Below are positions 1 through 5,072 of a DNA stretch of 5,072 nucleotides, piece by piece. The DNA comes from Rhodospirillaceae bacterium TMED167. GTDB lineage: Bacteria; Pseudomonadota; Alphaproteobacteria; Rhodospirillales_A; UBA2165. The translations under genes and the position numbers were made by a program. The notes beneath the pieces are model-generated. The model was not told the DNA's origin and did no database searches. It worked only from the letters and a program-made list of their open reading frames with translations. The stretch's first letter is position 1; each line of letters begins with the position of its first letter. The stretch spans positions 1-5,072 of the forward strand of contig NHHQ01000148.1 of NCBI GenBank assembly GCA_002170915.1, written 5' to 3'.

Positions 1-808
1 GCCCCGCCGCCCCCATATCCTGGATGGCGACAATAATATCTGTCGCCATCAATTCCAGGCAGGCCTCAATGAGTAGTTTTTCCGTAAACGGGTCACCCAC
101 CTGGACGGTGGGGCGTTTTTCCTCCGAGTTCTCGGTAAACTCTGCCGACGCCATGGTAGCGCCGTGGATGCCATCCCGGCCCGTCTTGGAGCCCACGTAG
201 ACAACCGGATTTCCGGCGCCGGTAGCAGCAGAATAAAAAATTTTATCCGCATCCGCGATGCCGACAGTCATGGCATTGACCAGAATGTTACCGTCATAGC
301 TGCCATGAAAATCACATTCTCCACCCACGGTCGGGACGCCCACACAGTTGCCGTAACCGCCGATGCCCGAGACCACGCCGGCAACCAAATGGCAGGTCTT
401 GGGGTGATTGGGATCACCAAAGCGGAGCGCGTTCATGTTGGCGATGGGGCGCGCGCCCATGGTGAAGACATCCCGTAAGATCCCACCCACGCCTGTCGCA
501 GCGCCCTGATAGGGCTCGATATAGGACGGGTGGTTGTGGCTTTCCATTTTGAAGACCGCCGCCTGACCATCGCCGATATCAATGATGCCGGCATTTTCAC
601 CGGGCCCGCAGATCACCCATGGTGCCTCGGTGGGCAGGGTCTTGAGCCATTTCTTAGAGGACTTGTAGGAACAATGCTCGGACCACATGACGGAAAAGAC
701 GCCCAGTTCCGTTAGATTTGGCTCCCGGCCCAGGATATCGAGGATCTTATCGTATTCCGCTGCAGAGAGACCGTGCTCGGCAACAACGTCTGGGGTCATG
801 GCGCTCAT
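1..808 (-). CDS. purL: Phosphoribosylformylglycinamidine synthase subunit PurL (5' part, cut by window edge)
   Basis: PurL is the large catalytic subunit of FGAM synthase in the cytoplasm; it converts FGAR to FGAM using ATP and ammonia supplied by PurQ. The window holds about 269 N-terminal residues of a small-type PurL (usually about 730-750). Visible family landmarks, numbered from the chosen start, are the substrate-site stretch [10 protein letters not shown] (His45), ESHNHPS (89-95), the glycine-rich [20 protein letters not shown] (102-121), PTVGGE (159-164), QVGDPFTEK (236-244) and DMGAAG at the edge. The frame is intact throughout. In-frame ATGs lie at 835, 808 and 799. I prefer 808 because a weak GAAAG Shine-Dalgarno lies 7 bases upstream, while 835 has none. 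ATG 799 gives [11 protein letters not shown], the more usual family N-terminus, and remains possible. It is the last gene of the purCSQL run, 66 bases after purQ. Identity is certain; the exact start is not. Confidence 0.96.
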   Translation of the reverse strand, partial: MSAMTPDVVAEHGLSAAEYDKILDILGREPNLTELGVFSVMWSEHCSYKSSKKWLKTLPTEAPWVICGPGENAGIIDIGDGQAAVFKMESHNHPSYIEPYQGAATGVGGILRDVFTMGARPIANMNALRFGDPNHPKTCHLVAGVVSGIGGYGNCVGVPTVGGECDFHGSYDGNILVNAMTVGIADADKIFYSAATGAGNPVVYVGSKTGRDGIHGATMASAEFTENSEEKRPTVQVGDPFTEKLLIEACLELMATDIIVAIQDMGAAG

Positions 809-874
809 GGTCTTACTTTCGTGTCTCTCGGCCATCACGGGGGAAAATGAGGGGGAGCGATAATATGACGTCCA

Positions 875-1570
875 TCACGCGGCGGTGCCCAGGGCACCCG
901 CGAGACCGTCAAACAGGGGCTTTCCGCCGATCCCGCCCAACAGCGCATTAACAGCATCTTCAGGGTGCGGCATCATCCCAAGAATGGTGCCACGATTGTT
1001 ATAGATACCGGCAATGTTTCGCTGCGAGCCGTTGGGATTGTGGTCTACGGTCACGGCACCTTCCGGCCCGCAATAGCGCACCGCCACTCGGCCTTCACCG
1101 TCAAGCGCATCAAGCGTAGCATCATCGGCAAAATAATTACCGTCATGGTGGGCAACGGGAACCGTCATTACTGCACCGGCTTCGTAGCCGGATAGAAATG
1201 GTGTGTCGTTATTTTCCACCTTCAAATGCACATCCTTGCAGATGAATTTCAAGTTGGCGTTCCGCATGAGCGCGCCCGGCAACAGCCCAGTTTCCGTTAG
1301 CACCTGAAATCCATTGCAAACACCCAGAACGTGGACCCCGGACTCGGCCTGTTTTTTAACCTCGTTAATGATGGGAGAATGCCCAGCCATGCAGCCGGCC
1401 CGGAGATAATCCCCGTAGGAAAACCCACCCGGAATCACAATCAGGTCAACCGCTGGAAGATCCGTTTCCCGATGCCAGACCTCGACCGGGTTTGCCCCGG
1501 CAGCAGCCAGTGCCAGCATCATATCGCGTTCGCGGTTGGATCCGGGAAAAACAATGACAGCCGATTTCAT
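875..1570 (-). CDS. purQ: Phosphoribosylformylglycinamidine synthase subunit PurQ (glutaminase)
   Basis: PurQ is the class I glutamine amidotransferase subunit of FGAM synthase; it hydrolyses glutamine and passes ammonia to PurL. The 231-residue protein has the usual family length. It opens with [13 protein letters not shown], followed by the oxyanion-region [12 protein letters not shown] (46-57). The nucleophile lies in GVCNGFQ (Cys85), and the remaining triad residues in MMPHPED (His202 and Glu204). The glutaminase triad is therefore complete. The ATG is supported by AGAAGG ending 7 bases upstream. That site lies in and next to the 12-base gap after the purS stop, so purS and purQ are probably translationally linked. 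The stop overlaps an ATG (TGATG), as described in the findings. I see no truncation or missing catalytic residue. Confidence 0.97.
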   Translation of the reverse strand: MKSAVIVFPGSNRERDMMLALAAAGANPVEVWHRETDLPAVDLIVIPGGFSYGDYLRAGCMAGHSPIINEVKKQAESGVHVLGVCNGFQVLTETGLLPGALMRNANLKFICKDVHLKVENNDTPFLSGYEAGAVMTVPVAHHDGNYFADDATLDALDGEGRVAVRYCGPEGAVTVDHNPNGSQRNIAGIYNNRGTILGMMPHPEDAVNALLGGIGGKPLFDGLAGALGTAA

Positions 1571-1582
1571 GGGAGAGCCTTC

Positions 1583-1825
1583 TTACCCTTCGATTTCAAT
1601 ATTGTAATTTTCGATAACCGTGTTAGCGAGAAGCTGGCGGCACATGGCGTCGACTTTTTCCTGGGCAGCCGACTCGGTCGAATCCGTCAGATCAATCTCG
1701 ATATATTTACCCTGACGAACATCTCCGACACCGTCGAAGCCCAAACTTTCGAGCGCATGGCCAACCGCCTTGCCCTGGGGATCGAGAACCCCGTTTTTGA
1801 GGGTTACATGTATTTTAGCTTTCAC
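1583..1825 (-). CDS. purS: Phosphoribosylformylglycinamidine synthase subunit PurS
   Basis: PurS is a small structural subunit that joins PurL and PurQ into an active FGAM synthase and is thought to help ammonia transfer between them. It is found where PurL is of the small type, as here. The protein has 80 residues, normal for the family, with the expected opening KAKIHVTLKNGVLDPQGKAV, the middle LESLGFDGVGDVRQGKYIEI and the ending ANTVIENYNIEIEG. Translation starts at a GTG (1823-1825) rather than ATG. The choice is firm because AAAGGA sits 6 bases upstream and the encoded N-terminus matches the family. It lies 24 bases after purC and 12 before purQ, consistent with co-expression of stoichiometric subunits. 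Confidence 0.96.
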   Translation of the reverse strand: MKAKIHVTLKNGVLDPQGKAVGHALESLGFDGVGDVRQGKYIEIDLTDSTESAAQEKVDAMCRQLLANTVIENYNIEIEG

Positions 1826-1849
1826 CAGTTGTCCTTTCTCAATCCGCGC

Positions 1850-2614
1850 TTACTGCACCAGTCGGAGGCCTTCGGCCGAGAGATGTTCAAGATCGGGTAA
1901 CACACCCAGCCGGGCGGCAATCTCTTGGTAAGCCTCTTCGATGCCGTCCCGGTCCTGGCGGAACCGGTCCTTCTCGAGTTTTTTATTGGTATCCAGATCC
2001 CAGAGGCGGCAGCTGTCCGGGGTAATCTCGTCGGACAGCAGAATCCGTAACTGCTCGTCTTCCCAGTATCGGCCAAACTCCATTTTAAAATTTACGAGCT
2101 TGATGCCGATCCCGGAAAATAGGCCAGATAGAAAATCATTAGTACGCAACGCAAGGCTCATGATCTCGTCCAACTCCGGATGGGACACCCAGCCAAAGGC
2201 CGTAATATGCTCCTCCAGGATCATCGGACAGCCCAGATCGTGGTTCTTGTAGTAGAACTCGACGATTGATCGCGGCAGCGGTGTGCCTTCCTCCATGCCA
2301 AATCTCTTGGCAAGGGAGCCCGCCACCACATTCCGAACGACAACCTTGATGGGAATGATTTCCACTTTGTGGAGTAGTTGCTCGCGCATATTGAGCCGTT
2401 TGATCAGGTGGGTTGGCACCCCAATTTCCGCCACTCGCGTCATGATGAGGTCTGAAATGGCGTTGTTGACGACCCCTTTACCAGTGATCTCCGACGGTTT
2501 TTCGCCGTTCAGGTCGGCTGAATCGTCTTTGAAATAGGCGACTACGGTACCGGGTTCCGGCCCTTCAAATATAACTTTGGCTTTGCCTTCGTAGAGCTGA
2601 GTGCGTCGCTGCAT
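1850..2614 (-). CDS. purC: Phosphoribosylaminoimidazole-succinocarboxamide synthase (SAICAR synthase)
   Basis: PurC joins aspartate to CAIR with ATP to give SAICAR, the step before PurB in IMP synthesis; it is cytosolic. The 254 residues match the usual bacterial length. Landmarks are LYEGKAK (7-13) at the N-terminus, [12 protein letters not shown] (28-39), GKGVVNN (45-51), [10 protein letters not shown] (71-80), [16 protein letters not shown] (91-106), EEHITAFGW (134-142), FKMEFGR (176-182), [13 protein letters not shown] (194-206) and KDRFRQD (215-221). Two signature positions look unusual: Lys90 where the family normally has Glu before VVVRN, and Asn175 where LVDFK is usual. The frame is otherwise clean, so I read the gene as functional. 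The ATG at 2612-2614 fits the family start, although its Shine-Dalgarno is weak. It heads the tight purCSQL run, and a promoter candidate lies just upstream. Confidence 0.96.
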   Translation of the reverse strand: MQRRTQLYEGKAKVIFEGPEPGTVVAYFKDDSADLNGEKPSEITGKGVVNNAISDLIMTRVAEIGVPTHLIKRLNMREQLLHKVEIIPIKVVVRNVVAGSLAKRFGMEEGTPLPRSIVEFYYKNHDLGCPMILEEHITAFGWVSHPELDEIMSLALRTNDFLSGLFSGIGIKLVNFKMEFGRYWEDEQLRILLSDEITPDSCRLWDLDTNKKLEKDRFRQDRDGIEEAYQEIAARLGVLPDLEHLSAEGLRLVQ

Positions 2615-2669
2615 GTCCGGGGTTCCGAGGTAAACTTCGTGCGGGGCAGACAGTTATTTTAGGCATTGA

Positions 2670-2698
2670 CCTATACCAGTCGGCCCGCCCCAAAACAA
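2670..2698 (-). promoter_or_regulatory. Candidate sigma70-type promoter for purCSQL
   Basis: Reading the minus strand, TTGTTT (2693-2698) and TATAGG (2670-2675) are separated by 17 bases, matching consensus at 3 and 4 of 6 positions. Transcription would start about 50 bases ahead of the purC ATG, inside the 103-base gap that follows the NRDE gene. A second -10-like box, TAAAAT (2656-2661), has no good -35. The call rests on hexamer likeness and position only. Read-through from the NRDE gene is an alternative, since I see no terminator between them. Confidence 0.3.
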
Positions 2699-2717
2699 CA
2701 GAATCGTCGACCGGAAA

Positions 2718-3479
2718 TCAGGCGAAACTGACGGGCACGTAACCGACTTGATCCGGTCGGCCAGCGGCAAACAAGTATCTCGGCATAACCTCTTGATTTT
2801 CAAGGGACGGAAGCGCTATCAGGGACGAACTCACGGTTCCGAATCCCCCATCTGTTGCGATGAGCATGGAGCCTCCCGGCCCTTCCACAGAGTCGTAGAT
2901 CCTGCTCGTTAAGAGGGCAATCCAGCCCGACCAGTCCGTCGATTCGGGGTCTGGCACGGGAGCCCGCTCGAACTGCGGTAAATAGGTCCGAATGCGCGCG
3001 GATGAGGTGTCATTGCGGTCACTTGCCGTAACCATGGAAAGTCCCTCGGGAATTGGGGTCACCTGAGCATGCACCCCCCAATGGGTTTCCGCGAGCTTGA
3101 TCCAAAAAGCGTCTCGGTTATCGGCAACTACCATATTGAACGACCGGTACCCTTCCGGATTTATATCAGCAAGCATATCGGCGGCGGTTTCGGCGTCCGC
3201 ATGGTCGAGCGCCTCCAGGGGCAATTCACCCCGGCTCCGGAAACCTTCCTTTGGGCCCAGGGAGTCACGCCGGTTCAAGATCGCCGCGACAACGCCATAG
3301 TCGTTCATGCCAAGCCACGTGCCACCGGCCAGTTGATCCTGGCCGGCGATTACATTCTGCCGGTCTCGCCAATGGCGGGCTGGGGGACGCCACGGCCGGT
3401 CTAGCATCTCATCCCGGTTGGCAGCGATTAGGACAGGCCAATCATGGCCGGGCCGGCGCAAAATCACAAAGGTACACAT
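2718..3479 (-). CDS. NRDE family protein (TANGO2-like, PF05742)
   Basis: This is a member of the NRDE/TANGO2 family, whose bacterial role is not settled; some eukaryotic relatives are linked to haem or lipid handling. The protein has 253 residues from the chosen start. It begins MCTFVILRR, with the conserved Cys2 directly after the initiator Met. It carries the diagnostic NRDE motif (21-24, in AANRDEMLDRPW), AGGTWLG (51-57), SRGELPL (82-88) and the C-terminal GFGTVSSSLIAL (212-223). The fold is believed to be Ntn-hydrolase-like, which would make Cys2 the nucleophile after Met removal; that is inference. No signal peptide or membrane segment is visible. A TTG three codons upstream (3486-3488) would bury the conserved Cys, so ATG at 3477-3479 is preferred. 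Its own Shine-Dalgarno is weak. It lies 103 bases upstream of purC on the same strand and may share its transcript, although it has no known role in purine synthesis. Confidence 0.9.
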   Translation of the reverse strand: MCTFVILRRPGHDWPVLIAANRDEMLDRPWRPPARHWRDRQNVIAGQDQLAGGTWLGMNDYGVVAAILNRRDSLGPKEGFRSRGELPLEALDHADAETAADMLADINPEGYRSFNMVVADNRDAFWIKLAETHWGVHAQVTPIPEGLSMVTASDRNDTSSARIRTYLPQFERAPVPDPESTDWSGWIALLTSRIYDSVEGPGGSMLIATDGGFGTVSSSLIALPSLENQEVMPRYLFAAGRPDQVGYVPVSFA

Positions 3480-3525
3480 CACCCGCAAAGATAAAGGTTA
3501 GAAGAACGGATGCAAGCTGCCTCAT
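3442..3525 (-). other. Possible 27-codon leader ORF overlapping the NRDE start
   Basis: An ATG at 3523-3525 on the minus strand is preceded by AAGGA (3529-3533) at short spacing within a purine-rich GGGGAGATAAGGA. This is the best ribosome-binding site in the divergent region. The frame encodes 27 residues (MRQLASVLLTFIFAGDVYLC, then DFAPARP) and ends at a TGA 35 bases inside the NRDE gene, in a different frame. The hydrophobic start resembles a short signal or leader peptide. It could modulate NRDE translation by overlap, or be a chance ORF. No homology is claimed. Confidence 0.25.
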
Positions 3526-3553
3526 TAGTCCTTATCTCCCCGCGCCTTGCGGT

Positions 3554-3581
3554 TTGACAGAGTTGCACCTGTCATGATTTT
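3554..3581 (+). promoter_or_regulatory. Perfect TTGACA -35 box with dyad, candidate promoter for the zeta gene
   Basis: TTGACA at 3554-3559 is an exact -35 consensus facing the zeta gene. The best -10 at normal spacing is the poor GATTTT (3576-3581, 16-base spacer, 3 of 6 matches). The -35 is embedded in the inverted repeat TGACAG (3555-3560), 8-base spacer, CTGTCA (3569-3574), which would suit a dimeric regulator. The leader to the ATG at 3640 would be about 50 bases. Whether it is an active promoter is uncertain given the weak -10. Confidence 0.33.
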
Positions 3582-3605
3582 GCCTTACATGATTGAAAGC
3601 GACAA
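3577..3605 (-). promoter_or_regulatory. Candidate promoter for the NRDE gene
   Basis: On the minus strand, TTGTCG (3600-3605) and CAAAAT (3577-3582) are 17 bases apart, each matching the sigma70 consensus at 4 of 6 positions. Transcription would begin near 3570, ahead of both the small leader ORF and the NRDE ATG. It overlaps the plus-strand promoter candidates for the zeta gene, so the two directions could compete. The evidence is motif likeness only. Confidence 0.28.
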
Positions 3606-3622
3606 CGCCTTTCACAGATAAA
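3593..3622 (+). promoter_or_regulatory. Second candidate promoter for the zeta gene
   Basis: TTGAAA (3593-3598, 5 of 6) and GATAAA (3617-3622, 4 of 6) are separated by 18 bases and fit a sigma70-type promoter better overall than the upstream TTGACA box. Initiation would fall near 3630, giving a leader of only about 10 bases. That would agree with the absence of a clear Shine-Dalgarno before the zeta ATG. The surrounding AT-rich stretch (3615-3638) stands out from the rest of the window. Confidence 0.33.
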
Positions 3623-3639
3623 AATATAAGTCAAAAACC

Positions 3640-3963
3640 ATGAGCACTCTATTTACTGACCGCGAAAAAGGCTTTGAAACAAAGTTTAGAATAGACCAGG
3701 AAACCACTTTCAAAATAGAAGCTCGGCGGAATAAGCTGCTCGGACTCTGGCTGGCAAAAAAACTCGGGCTACCGGAAAATGAGCATGAAGCCTATGCCAA
3801 AGATGTTGTTCTGGCCGATCTGAAAGAACCAGGTGTCGAGGATGTCATGCGGAAAGTGATGAAGGATGTCAGCGACCGCGCCGCCGATCTGCCCGAATCC
3901 GATGTCCGTCAAAAATTAACAGACCTCCGCGCCACTGCTTATGAACAAATAACTGCCAAATAA
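3640..3963 (+). CDS. F1-ATPase inhibitor zeta subunit (formerly DUF1476, PF07345)
   Basis: The alphaproteobacterial zeta subunit binds the F1 part of ATP synthase and blocks ATP hydrolysis, as first shown for the Paracoccus denitrificans protein. The 107 residues match the family (about 100-110). The charged N-terminus MSTLFTDREKGFETKF corresponds to the inhibitory segment in the characterised homologue. The family core FKIEARRNKLLGLW (24-37) is fully present, followed by a helical, charged remainder including AYAKDVVLADLKEPGVEDV (51-69). No membrane segment or signal peptide is seen, as expected for a soluble regulator. There is no clear Shine-Dalgarno ahead of the ATG, only AT-rich sequence, but the N-terminus fits the family. 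In alphaproteobacteria this gene is often near pur genes rather than in the atp operon, which fits here. It may be co-transcribed with the DUF924 gene 149 bases downstream. Confidence 0.93.
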   Translation: MSTLFTDREKGFETKFRIDQETTFKIEARRNKLLGLWLAKKLGLPENEHEAYAKDVVLADLKEPGVEDVMRKVMKDVSDRAADLPESDVRQKLTDLRATAYEQITAK

Positions 3964-4094
3964 CGCTCTGATCAACGACGAAGTTCCAGTATCTCTACCG
4001 GTTGTTTCAGAGAACAGGGGTTACTCTCGTTTTGGCACCGTGCCACTGGCCGAGAATGGGCCGGAAGGCCGGCAAAAGCCCATTCTGCTCCGAC

Positions 4095-4101
4095 AAAAGG
4101 G
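4095..4101 (+). promoter_or_regulatory. Ribosome-binding site supporting the DUF924 start at 4113
   Basis: AAAAGGG ends 11 bases before the ATG at 4113-4115, a rather long but workable spacing. It is the best Shine-Dalgarno-like sequence near the gene. Together with the family N-terminus it favours 4113 over the in-frame TTG at 4002 and ATG at 4056, whose added residues look non-conserved. Confidence 0.4.
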
Positions 4102-4112
4102 TACTACACGGG

Positions 4113-4709
4113 ATGAATATCACGAACAGCCTTTTAGCATTCTGGTTTGAGACGCGCGACCTGAACGAGCCAGTTGAGAAGCGGGATATCTGGTTTAAGT
4201 CAGAACCGGCGTTCGATGCTGCCATCCGGGATCAATTTCTCCCAGCTTGCGAAGCTGCAATGGTTGGAGATTTGGACACGCTCAAGGATGATACTGCGGG
4301 ATGTCTAGCACTCGCACTTCTTCTGGATCAGTGTCCCCGGAATTTATTTCGGCATACTGCGCAGGCCTATGCGGCAGACGCACGGGCCCTAGCTGTGGCC
4401 CGCCACGCGCTTGTCGAGGGCTATGACGCCAATGTCTCTCCCTGGCACAGGGTCTTTTTCTATTTGCCATTCGAACATAGTGAAAATCCAAGGGACCAGG
4501 ACCTCAGCGTCGAGCTTTTCTCCCGCCTAGGAATTGCCAGTTCACTAGAGGCTGCAAAAGGACATAGAGACGTGATCGCACAGTTTGGCCGATTTCCCTA
4601 CCGCAACGACGCGCTTGGCAGAACAAACACACCGGATGAAGATGAATTTTTAAAAGATCCGCCACTCTGGGGTAAAACCAAGGCCGAAATTGACGCAATG
4701 CAAAGCTAA
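4113..4709 (+). CDS. DUF924 family protein (PF06041)
   Basis: This is a conserved family of unknown biochemical function; its members are largely helical and described as TPR-like. The 198 residues from ATG 4113 match the family length. Recognisable blocks are the opening LLAFWFE (7-13), the IWFKSEPAFDAAI helix (26-38), LALALLLDQCPRNLFRHTAQ (65-84) followed by AYAADARALA, SPWHRVFFYLPFEHSE (109-124), and the C-terminal DVIAQFGRFPYRNDALGRTN (153-172) followed by TPDEDEFL. Cys74 stands where many members have Phe (DQFPRN). No signal peptide or transmembrane helix is evident, so it is probably cytoplasmic. The frame stays open upstream to a TTG at 4002, but that extension looks like non-coding sequence. 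The gene lies downstream of the zeta gene on the same strand and converges with purB. Family assignment is strong; function is unknown. Confidence 0.9.
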   Translation: MNITNSLLAFWFETRDLNEPVEKRDIWFKSEPAFDAAIRDQFLPACEAAMVGDLDTLKDDTAGCLALALLLDQCPRNLFRHTAQAYAADARALAVARHALVEGYDANVSPWHRVFFYLPFEHSENPRDQDLSVELFSRLGIASSLEAAKGHRDVIAQFGRFPYRNDALGRTNTPDEDEFLKDPPLWGKTKAEIDAMQS

Positions 4710-4735
4710 AAGACAAGCCAACGCAGGCAAGTTAC

Positions 4736-4753
4736 TCCGTCAAATGAGACGGA
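4736..4753 (+). terminator. Weak hairpin after the DUF924 gene, possible terminator
   Basis: TCCGTC (4736-4741) and GACGGA (4748-4753) form a perfect 6-bp stem with an AAATGA loop, 26 bases after the DUF924 stop. The following bases (TAGTTCTCCCC) lack a proper T-run, so it may be a weak or Rho-assisted terminator, or chance. The position between convergent genes is suitable. Confidence 0.3.
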
Positions 4754-4835
4754 TAGTTCTCCCCGTTGCGCGATTGGTCCACTTAGGTGCCCAAGGACCT
4801 GTCTAAAAGTAATTCAGCAAAAGAAATTAGAAGCT

Positions 4836-4863
4836 GGCCTATGAGGTGACTTCGCCGGAGGCC
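4836..4863 (-). terminator. Hairpin after purB, possible terminator
   Basis: On the minus strand, downstream of the purB stop, GGCCT (4859-4863) pairs with AGGCC (4836-4840) around an 18-base interior. That interior can form a smaller inner stem (CGCC with GGTG, one G-T pair). T-rich sequence follows (TTCTAATTTCTTTT), starting a few bases beyond the stem. This resembles a loose factor-independent terminator, but the T-run is interrupted and offset. Confidence 0.3.
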
Positions 4864-4884
4864 CTAAAAGGGGTAATGAGGTGA

Positions 4885-5072
4885 TTAGGCGCCGAAAACG
4901 CGGTGGAAGATCACCTCCACATTCTTAGTGTGGTAGGTTATGTCGAACAACTCTGTGAGCGCGGTCCCGTTAATATGCTCCGTAACTTGGCCATCGTTTT
5001 TGAGCTCGGTCAAAAAATCAGCCCCTTCTTCCCAAACTTTCATGGCGTTCCGCTGAACGAGGCGATAGGATT
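4885..5072 (-). CDS. purB: Adenylosuccinate lyase PurB (3' end only)
   Basis: PurB cleaves SAICAR to AICAR and fumarate, and adenylosuccinate to AMP and fumarate. Only the last 61 codons are in the window; the rest lies beyond base 5072. The translation begins SYRLVQRNAMKVWEEG and ends LFDITYHTKNVEVIFHRVFG plus Ala. These are the C-terminal helices typical of bacterial adenylosuccinate lyase, in particular the QRNAMKVWE and YHTK stretches. The catalytic residues lie in the missing part and cannot be judged. The TAA stop is at 4885-4887. It runs in the same direction as purCSQL but is separated from it by the NRDE, zeta and DUF924 genes, so it belongs to another transcript whose product acts directly after PurC. 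Confidence 0.93.
   Translation of the reverse strand, partial: SYRLVQRNAMKVWEEGADFLTELKNDGQVTEHINGTALTELFDITYHTKNVEVIFHRVFGA

Noticed and set aside
2643..2691. Inverted repeat GGGGC / GCCCC between NRDE and purC
   Set aside because: Only 5 bp with a loop of about 39 bases and no T-run; not credible as a terminator or riboswitch.
3480..3488. NRDE start at TTG 3486-3488
   Set aside because: It would add three residues ahead of the conserved Met-Cys start and has no Shine-Dalgarno.
965..3577. Long open frames on the plus strand opposite purL, purQ, purS, purC and NRDE
   Set aside because: They are antisense shadows of well-conserved minus-strand genes, and their translations show no family motifs.
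4060..4073. GC-rich hairpin GCCGG-AAGG-CCGGC as a terminator of the zeta gene
   Set aside because: It is only 5 bp and followed by AAAA rather than a T-run on the plus strand; the minus-strand reading has no T-run after the stem either.
4002..4112. Extension of the DUF924 protein to TTG 4002 or ATG 4056
   Set aside because: The extra residues resemble no family N-terminus and lie in sequence with hairpin and non-coding character. ATG 4113 has the better ribosome-binding site and starts right before the conserved FWF block.
4744..4806. 20-codon plus-strand ORF between DUF924 and purB
   Set aside because: It has no Shine-Dalgarno, overlaps the hairpin at 4736-4753 and encodes nothing recognisable.
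4790..4884. Possible insertion-sequence remnant between DUF924 and purB
   Set aside because: The A-rich tract and short repeats look unlike the flanking genes, but I see no terminal inverted repeats, target duplication or transposase fragment.

Overview
The window most likely comes from a bacterial chromosome of the class Alphaproteobacteria. Three things point there: a gene for the F1-ATPase inhibitor zeta subunit (formerly DUF1476), a family known essentially from that class; the purC-purS-purQ-purL order; and PurC, PurQ and PurL sequences of alphaproteobacterial type. Details such as the PurQ stretch [11 protein letters not shown] are compatible with a Rhodospirillales-like lineage, but I cannot fix the order or genus. 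There is no sign of a plasmid, prophage or CRISPR array.

Layout. The left half is a purine operon on the minus strand: purC (1850-2614), purS (1583-1825), purQ (875-1570) and the 5' part of purL (808 down to base 1, cut by the window edge). Gaps between these genes are 24, 12 and 66 bases, so one transcript is likely. Upstream on the same strand, 103 bases away, is a gene for an NRDE/TANGO2-family protein (2718-3479). A divergent intergenic region (3480-3639) follows, holding promoter-like hexamers in both directions and a perfect 6-bp dyad. Two plus-strand genes come next: the ATPase zeta subunit (3640-3963) and a DUF924 protein (4113-4709). The right edge holds the last 61 codons of purB on the minus strand (4885-5072), converging on the DUF924 gene across a 175-base gap.

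How they work together. PurL, PurQ and PurS form formylglycinamidine ribonucleotide (FGAM) synthase: PurQ releases ammonia from glutamine, PurL uses it with ATP, and PurS bridges the two. PurC (SAICAR synthase) and PurB (adenylosuccinate lyase) catalyse consecutive later steps towards IMP, and PurB also acts in AMP formation. The zeta subunit links to energy metabolism by blocking ATP hydrolysis by F1. NRDE and DUF924 have no established place in purine synthesis.

I found no convincing undescribed system. The observations most worth checking are two unusual residues at signature positions of PurC, a small ORF with a strong ribosome-binding site overlapping the NRDE start, a dyad over the TTGACA box ahead of the zeta gene, and a mini-ORF that exactly bridges purQ and purL.
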